In this document: positions 4,993 through 8,202 of the stretch, piece after piece | Position numbering within the stretch: the stretch's first letter is position 1 | Layout: every line of letters starts with the position of its first letter | Source of the DNA: Clostridia bacterium | Lineage (GTDB): Bacteria; Bacillota; Clostridia; Oscillospirales; Acutalibacteraceae | Assembly: GCA_017425745.1 (NCBI GenBank) | Contig: JAFOXT010000407.1 | Location: 1-8,202 of the forward strand | DNA: 8,202 bases | Direction: 5' to 3' | Translations under genes and position numbers: made by a program | The notes under the pieces: model-generated | Told to the model about the DNA's origin: nothing | Database searches by the model: none | Seen by the model: only the letters and a program-made list of their open reading frames with translations

Positions 4993-6702
4993 ATGAAGAA
5001 AAAAATTACAGCACTTATCCTTTCCGTTATTATGATTTTTTCCTGCGGTGCAATTCCTGCTTCTGCAGCGGATATCGGTGGCGTAAACACAGACAATCTT
5101 CTCACAAGAGCACTGGGCTTTCTTGTTGAAACCCTTATCGGTGCCGTTGATTTCTGTCTTGGCGAAAATGAGTCCTTCATCAAAGAAGAGGACTTTGTTT
5201 ACGAAAACTTTTTTGAAGGTACAAAGGATTTCATCGATGAAGCAAAAGAGGGTGCAAAGTGGTCACTGGGTTACAGTACAGTAAGTCTTGTGCCCGAAAA
5301 CTTTAAGGATTATGACCTTTACCTCGGTGGATTTATGTGCGAGAAAAATATGTTCACCAACGATGTAAGAGAAATTCTTGATGATATGAAGGTGCGCGTA
5401 ATCGCCCTTAATGACGGCTCAGGCAGAGGAACTGCAGTTTTTGCAACTGTTGACTCAATCGGTGTTTCCAACGGCGATATCAGACACATCAGAGGTCTTC
5501 TTAAGGAATACGCCGAAGAAAATGCACTTAACTCAATCAATATTTTTGCTACACACGTGCACTCAGGTATTGATACTCAGGGTATGTGGACAGAAATTAT
5601 CAAGAAGTGGCCGAGAAATATTATGAGCTCAGCTCTCAGAAAGTCTGACTGGCAGCTTCAGGGCACAGACCCCGAATATATGGAATTCTTCTACGGCAGA
5701 ATCAAGGGTGCAATTGAAGAAGCTGTTTCTTCAATGGAAGAGGGCGAAATGACCTTTGCAAGAAAAGATATCGGTGAAAGATATTTCTATAACAAAAACC
5801 GCCCCTCAGCAACTGCACTCGACACAGAGCTTAAGCGCTTCACATTCACTCCCGATAACAAAGAGGTTTCCCCCACAATTATTCTCAATATGGCTGCTCA
5901 TCCTGACGTTGCAGGTCTTGCAGTAGGCGACGAAGTAAACGGCCACGGCGTTTCAGGTGACTATGTTTATTATATCGGTGAAACCCTTAACAAAGCAGGT
6001 TATAACTTTATGTTCTTTAACGGTGCCATCTGCGGTATTTATATTGGTGGCGTCAAGGGTGAAGAAGAACGCAGAGTAGACGGCCCTGCAAACTACGGCA
6101 GAGAAATCGGCAGAATGGTGCTTTCACTTACAAAAACAGAGGCAGAAATCAAGGCTGACTCCTTCCTTTCAACACCTGATTTTGTTACAAGAGATGAATA
6201 CATAACCTGGTATGAAGGCTGGACTCCTGTTGAGGAGACAAAGGTTGAGCCTATTCTCAACATCAGACTTCAGAAGGTTGATTTCAAGGTTACAAATCCT
6301 CTTATCAAGGCAGCTTCAAAAATCAAGCTTGTAAACTATCTTGTTAAGGTAAAGGGCTTAAGAGATTACTATCTCACAACCGAAATCGGTTATATTGAGC
6401 TTGGCAAGGATATAAAAATTGCAATGGTACCCGGTGAATATTGCACAGACCTTGCTTACGGCGGTGCTTCACTTACAGCTGAAGGCAGTATCCTCGGTAA
6501 GGATTTTGAAGGCAAAACCCTCGTTGACATTTTCGGCGAAGATGTAATTGTTTTCGGTCTTGCAAACGACGCTATCGGATATATTGTTCCCGATAACGAC
6601 TACGTAATGGCTCTTAACCAGGCTCATTATGCAGAAACTCTTTCTCTCGGCAAAGACACAGCATCAACCCTTTCAAAAGCTTTTGAAGAAATTGCAAAAT
6701 AA
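4993..6702 (+). CDS. Exported neutral/alkaline ceramidase-like hydrolase
   Basis: A 569-aa exported protein of the neutral/alkaline non-lysosomal ceramidase-like family (zinc amidases; characterised members cleave the amide of ceramides). The start at 4993 has AAGGAG 8 nt upstream; an earlier in-frame ATG at 4930 lies in the promoter and is rejected. The signal peptide is MKKKITALILSVIMIFSCGA ending near PASA|AD (25/26). A Cys at 18 could mimic a lipobox, but the ASA site fits better. Family landmarks: YLGGF near 112-116; ATHVHSGIDTQGMW (186-199) with H188/H190; NMAAHPDVAG (299-308) with H303; SGDYVYYIGE (321-330); FNGAICG (342-348); VPGEYCTDL (479-487) with E482; GYIVPDNDY (529-537) with Y530; and QAHYAETLSLG (543-553). 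H188 or H190, H303, E482 and Y530 are my proposed zinc ligands by analogy with the His/His/Glu/Tyr set of the Pseudomonas enzyme. The natural substrate is unknown; many gut relatives are uncharacterised. Confidence 0.85.
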   Translation: MKKKITALILSVIMIFSCGAIPASAADIGGVNTDNLLTRALGFLVETLIGAVDFCLGENESFIKEEDFVYENFFEGTKDFIDEAKEGAKWSLGYSTVSLVPENFKDYDLYLGGFMCEKNMFTNDVREILDDMKVRVIALNDGSGRGTAVFATVDSIGVSNGDIRHIRGLLKEYAEENALNSINIFATHVHSGIDTQGMWTEIIKKWPRNIMSSALRKSDWQLQGTDPEYMEFFYGRIKGAIEEAVSSMEEGEMTFARKDIGERYFYNKNRPSATALDTELKRFTFTPDNKEVSPTIILNMAAHPDVAGLAVGDEVNGHGVSGDYVYYIGETLNKAGYNFMFFNGAICGIYIGGVKGEEERRVDGPANYGREIGRMVLSLTKTEAEIKADSFLSTPDFVTRDEYITWYEGWTPVEETKVEPILNIRLQKVDFKVTNPLIKAASKIKLVNYLVKVKGLRDYYLTTEIGYIELGKDIKIAMVPGEYCTDLAYGGASLTAEGSILGKDFEGKTLVDIFGEDVIVFGLANDAIGYIVPDNDYVMALNQAHYAETLSLGKDTASTLSKAFEEIAK

Positions 6703-6720
6703 AATTAACCGAATATACAA

Positions 6721-6760
6721 CAACCTGCAACAAGTATTTACTGTTGCAGGTTGAATTTTT
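6721..6760 (+). terminator. Strong intrinsic terminator after the ceramidase-like gene
   Basis: CAACCTGCAACA (6721-6732) and TGTTGCAGGTTG (6742-6753) form a perfect 12-bp stem with a 9-nt loop, followed by AATTTTT. It begins 19 nt after the stop codon. Confidence 0.9.
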
Positions 6761-6778
6761 AATTTAAAGTGGTATAAT
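6751..6778 (+). promoter_or_regulatory. Promoter of the SDR-sulfatase operon, overlapping the terminator
   Basis: TTGAAT (6751-6756), a 16-nt spacer and TATAAT (6773-6778) with TGG just before it (extended -10). The -35 uses the last three bases of the terminator stem. The RNA should start near 6785, about 33 nt before the SDR start codon. Confidence 0.75.
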
Positions 6779-6817
6779 TAGGTAGAAAAATATATGCAAA
6801 CAAAAAAGGGGCAAAGT

Positions 6818-7591
6818 ATGAACTATAAATTCGACTTTAAAGGAAAATCAGTGCTTATTACCGGTGCTGCAAGCGGTATCGGTCTTGAAACGGCAAAAGC
6901 CTTTTTAGAAAACGGTGCTGATGTTTATATGACTGACTACAACGGTGAAGCCGTAGCCGAAAAGGCAAAGGAGCTTTTTATGGAATATCCTGACAGTGTT
7001 GTTGTGGCAATTAAAGCAGACAACACAAAGCAAGAGGATATTGACGGTATTGTTGAAGCCGTAAAAGCAAACACCGGTAGAGTTGATATTCTTGTAAACA
7101 ACGCAGGTATGGCTCACTCAGCCTACAGTGTAAATGAATCAAGAGAGGATTGGGGCAAGGTAATTGACCTTAACCTTACAAGTCAGTTTTTTATTGCACA
7201 GAAAATTGCAACTGAGTTTATGATTCCTCAGAAAAGCGGAAGAATTGTCAACACCTGTTCACTGGGCGGAATTTTGGGTATACCCTCCGCTGCTGCTTAC
7301 AGTGCGAGCAAGGGCGGTGTTATGCAGATTACAAAATCACTTTCCTGCGAATGGGCACGCTTCGGTATTACTGTAAATGCAGTGTGTCCCGGTTTTGTTG
7401 AAACACCGCTTATCAAGGATGAAATGGCAAACGAAAAGTGGATGGCATATATGAATATGCGCACACCTATGAGAAGACTTGCAAAGCCTGAGGATATTTC
7501 GGGTGCAATTCTCTTTTTCAGCTCAGATATGGCGTCATATATTACAGGCTCATCACTTGTAATTGACGGTGGCTTCTCTGCAGGGTCATAA
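6818..7591 (+). CDS. Short-chain dehydrogenase/reductase (SDR), NAD-type
   Basis: A 257-aa classical SDR, a cytoplasmic NAD(P)-dependent oxidoreductase that interconverts an alcohol and a ketone on an unknown substrate. The start at 6818 has AAGGGG 6 nt upstream. An in-frame ATG at 6794 has no ribosome site and lies only about 9 nt from the expected RNA start. Visible elements are the Rossmann motif TGAASGIG (15-22), an acidic D40 after the second strand, which favours NAD(H) over NADP(H), NNAG (94-97), N119 in LNLTS, catalytic S148, Y161-SAS-K165, CPGFVETPL in the substrate loop and a C-terminal VIDGGF. The length is normal for the family. It is immediately followed by the sulfatase gene (3 nt apart), so the two should be co-expressed; the substrate may be a sulfated or desulfated sugar, sterol or alcohol, but nothing here decides. 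The family is certain; the specific enzyme name is not. Confidence 0.93.
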   Translation: MNYKFDFKGKSVLITGAASGIGLETAKAFLENGADVYMTDYNGEAVAEKAKELFMEYPDSVVVAIKADNTKQEDIDGIVEAVKANTGRVDILVNNAGMAHSAYSVNESREDWGKVIDLNLTSQFFIAQKIATEFMIPQKSGRIVNTCSLGGILGIPSAAAYSASKGGVMQITKSLSCEWARFGITVNAVCPGFVETPLIKDEMANEKWMAYMNMRTPMRRLAKPEDISGAILFFSSDMASYITGSSLVIDGGFSAGS

Positions 7592-7594
7592 GCT

Positions 7595-8202
7595 ATGAAA
7601 AGAAAAAATATATTATTTTTCTTTACCGACCAGCAAAGATACGACACCTTTAATCCTGAACTGATGCCTGAGCTTACGGCACTTTCTGAAGACGGTGTTA
7701 CCTTTGACAACACGTTTACCTGTCAGCCGGTCTGCGGTCCAGCAAGAGCTTGTCTGCAGTCAGGACAGTATGCAAGTGAAATCGGTTGCTACAAAAACGG
7801 AATTTCACTGCCTCTTGATACAAAACCTCTTGCGGAGTATATGAATGAAGCAGGCTATGATACTGCTTACATAGGAAAGTGGCATCTTGCTTCTGATTTC
7901 AAATTCAATTGTGAAAAAACTGCAATTCCAAAGGAGCGTCTTGGCGGTTACAGATATTTCCGCGGTGCAGATGTGCTTGAGTTCACTTCACACGGCTACG
8001 ACGGTTACATCTTCGACGAAGAGGGTAACAAAATAGACTTCAAGGGCTACCGTGCAGACTGTATAACGGATTTTGCTCTTGAATACATCGACAAGCACGA
8101 TGGTGACAAGCCCTTCTTTATGTTTCTTTCACATATTGAGCCTCACCATCAGAATGACAGACACTGTTATGAGGGCTTCAAGGAAACCGTAAGCAACTAT
8201 AA
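7595..8202 (+). CDS. Cys-type sulfatase, cytoplasmic (5' part, runs off right edge)
   Basis: Start of a type I sulfatase (formylglycine-dependent arylsulfatase-like hydrolase of sulfate esters); 202 codons are present. FFFTDQQR (8-15) is the metal-binding N-terminus of the alkaline-phosphatase-like fold, with D12. The signature C-x-P-x-R is CGPAR (47-51) followed by SGQYASEIG, so Cys47 should be converted to formylglycine. GKWH (94-97) is the second conserved block, and HIEPHHQ (180-186) supplies further conserved histidines. There is no signal peptide, as the first strand begins at residue 4, so it should act in the cytoplasm on an imported substrate. It starts 3 nt after the SDR stop with only a weak AGGG site, suggesting translational coupling. 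In anaerobes Cys-type sulfatases are usually matured by a radical-SAM enzyme (anSME), which is not in the window. Substrate unknown. A phosphonate monoester hydrolase or related fold member is less likely but possible. Confidence 0.92.
   Translation, partial: MKRKNILFFFTDQQRYDTFNPELMPELTALSEDGVTFDNTFTCQPVCGPARACLQSGQYASEIGCYKNGISLPLDTKPLAEYMNEAGYDTAYIGKWHLASDFKFNCEKTAIPKERLGGYRYFRGADVLEFTSHGYDGYIFDEEGNKIDFKGYRADCITDFALEYIDKHDGDKPFFMFLSHIEPHHQNDRHCYEGFKETVSNY

Noticed and set aside
6794..6817. 8-codon upstream extension of the SDR gene
   Set aside because: No ribosome site precedes it and it is about 9 nt from the predicted RNA start. The ATG at 6818 has AAGGGG and begins the usual SDR N-terminus.

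Overview
The window looks like chromosomal DNA of a low-to-moderate GC Bacillota, most likely a gut-type Clostridia (Oscillospirales/Ruminococcaceae-like). This assignment rests on AT-rich spacers, AGGAGG-type ribosome sites, sigma-A promoters of the form TTGAAA-N17-TATACT, an archaeal/eukaryote-type ProRS, and an unusual clade of IleRS. It is an inference from style, not a database match. I see no phage, transposase, CRISPR array, tRNA or rRNA.

Left half, minus strand: two aminoacyl-tRNA synthetase genes. The 5' part of proS (1-767) leaves the left edge of the window. Upstream of it is a 185-bp spacer with a stem-loop and two copies of a promoter-like element exactly 60 bp apart. Then comes a complete ileS (953-4090), whose start is set by a GGAGG site and which has a clear sigma-A promoter. 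The IleRS has non-standard class I signatures (GIHH where HIGH is expected, KFSKT for KMSKS). There is no room for a T-box leader in front of either gene.

Right half, plus strand: a divergent promoter at 4249-4277 drives a 45-codon gene for a tiny exported peptide, closed by a strong intrinsic terminator. That terminator's 3' arm is also the ribosome site of the next gene, a small lipoprotein resembling DUF3221/YobA proteins. Next is a separately promoted gene for an exported 569-aa protein of the neutral/alkaline ceramidase-like hydrolase family, ended by a perfect 12-bp terminator. A further promoter, starting inside that terminator, drives an SDR-family oxidoreductase and, 3 nt later, a cytoplasmic Cys-type sulfatase that runs off the right edge.

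Working together: proS and ileS are housekeeping translation genes that appear to share a promoter motif. On the other side, the exported amidase-like hydrolase plus the intracellular SDR and sulfatase are compatible with a small catabolic locus in which an exported enzyme releases a product that is oxidised and desulfated inside. No transporter or regulator is visible, so that link is only suggested by adjacency. The strongest candidates for something undescribed are the 45-aa secreted peptide with its dual-purpose terminator/leader, and the deviant IleRS.
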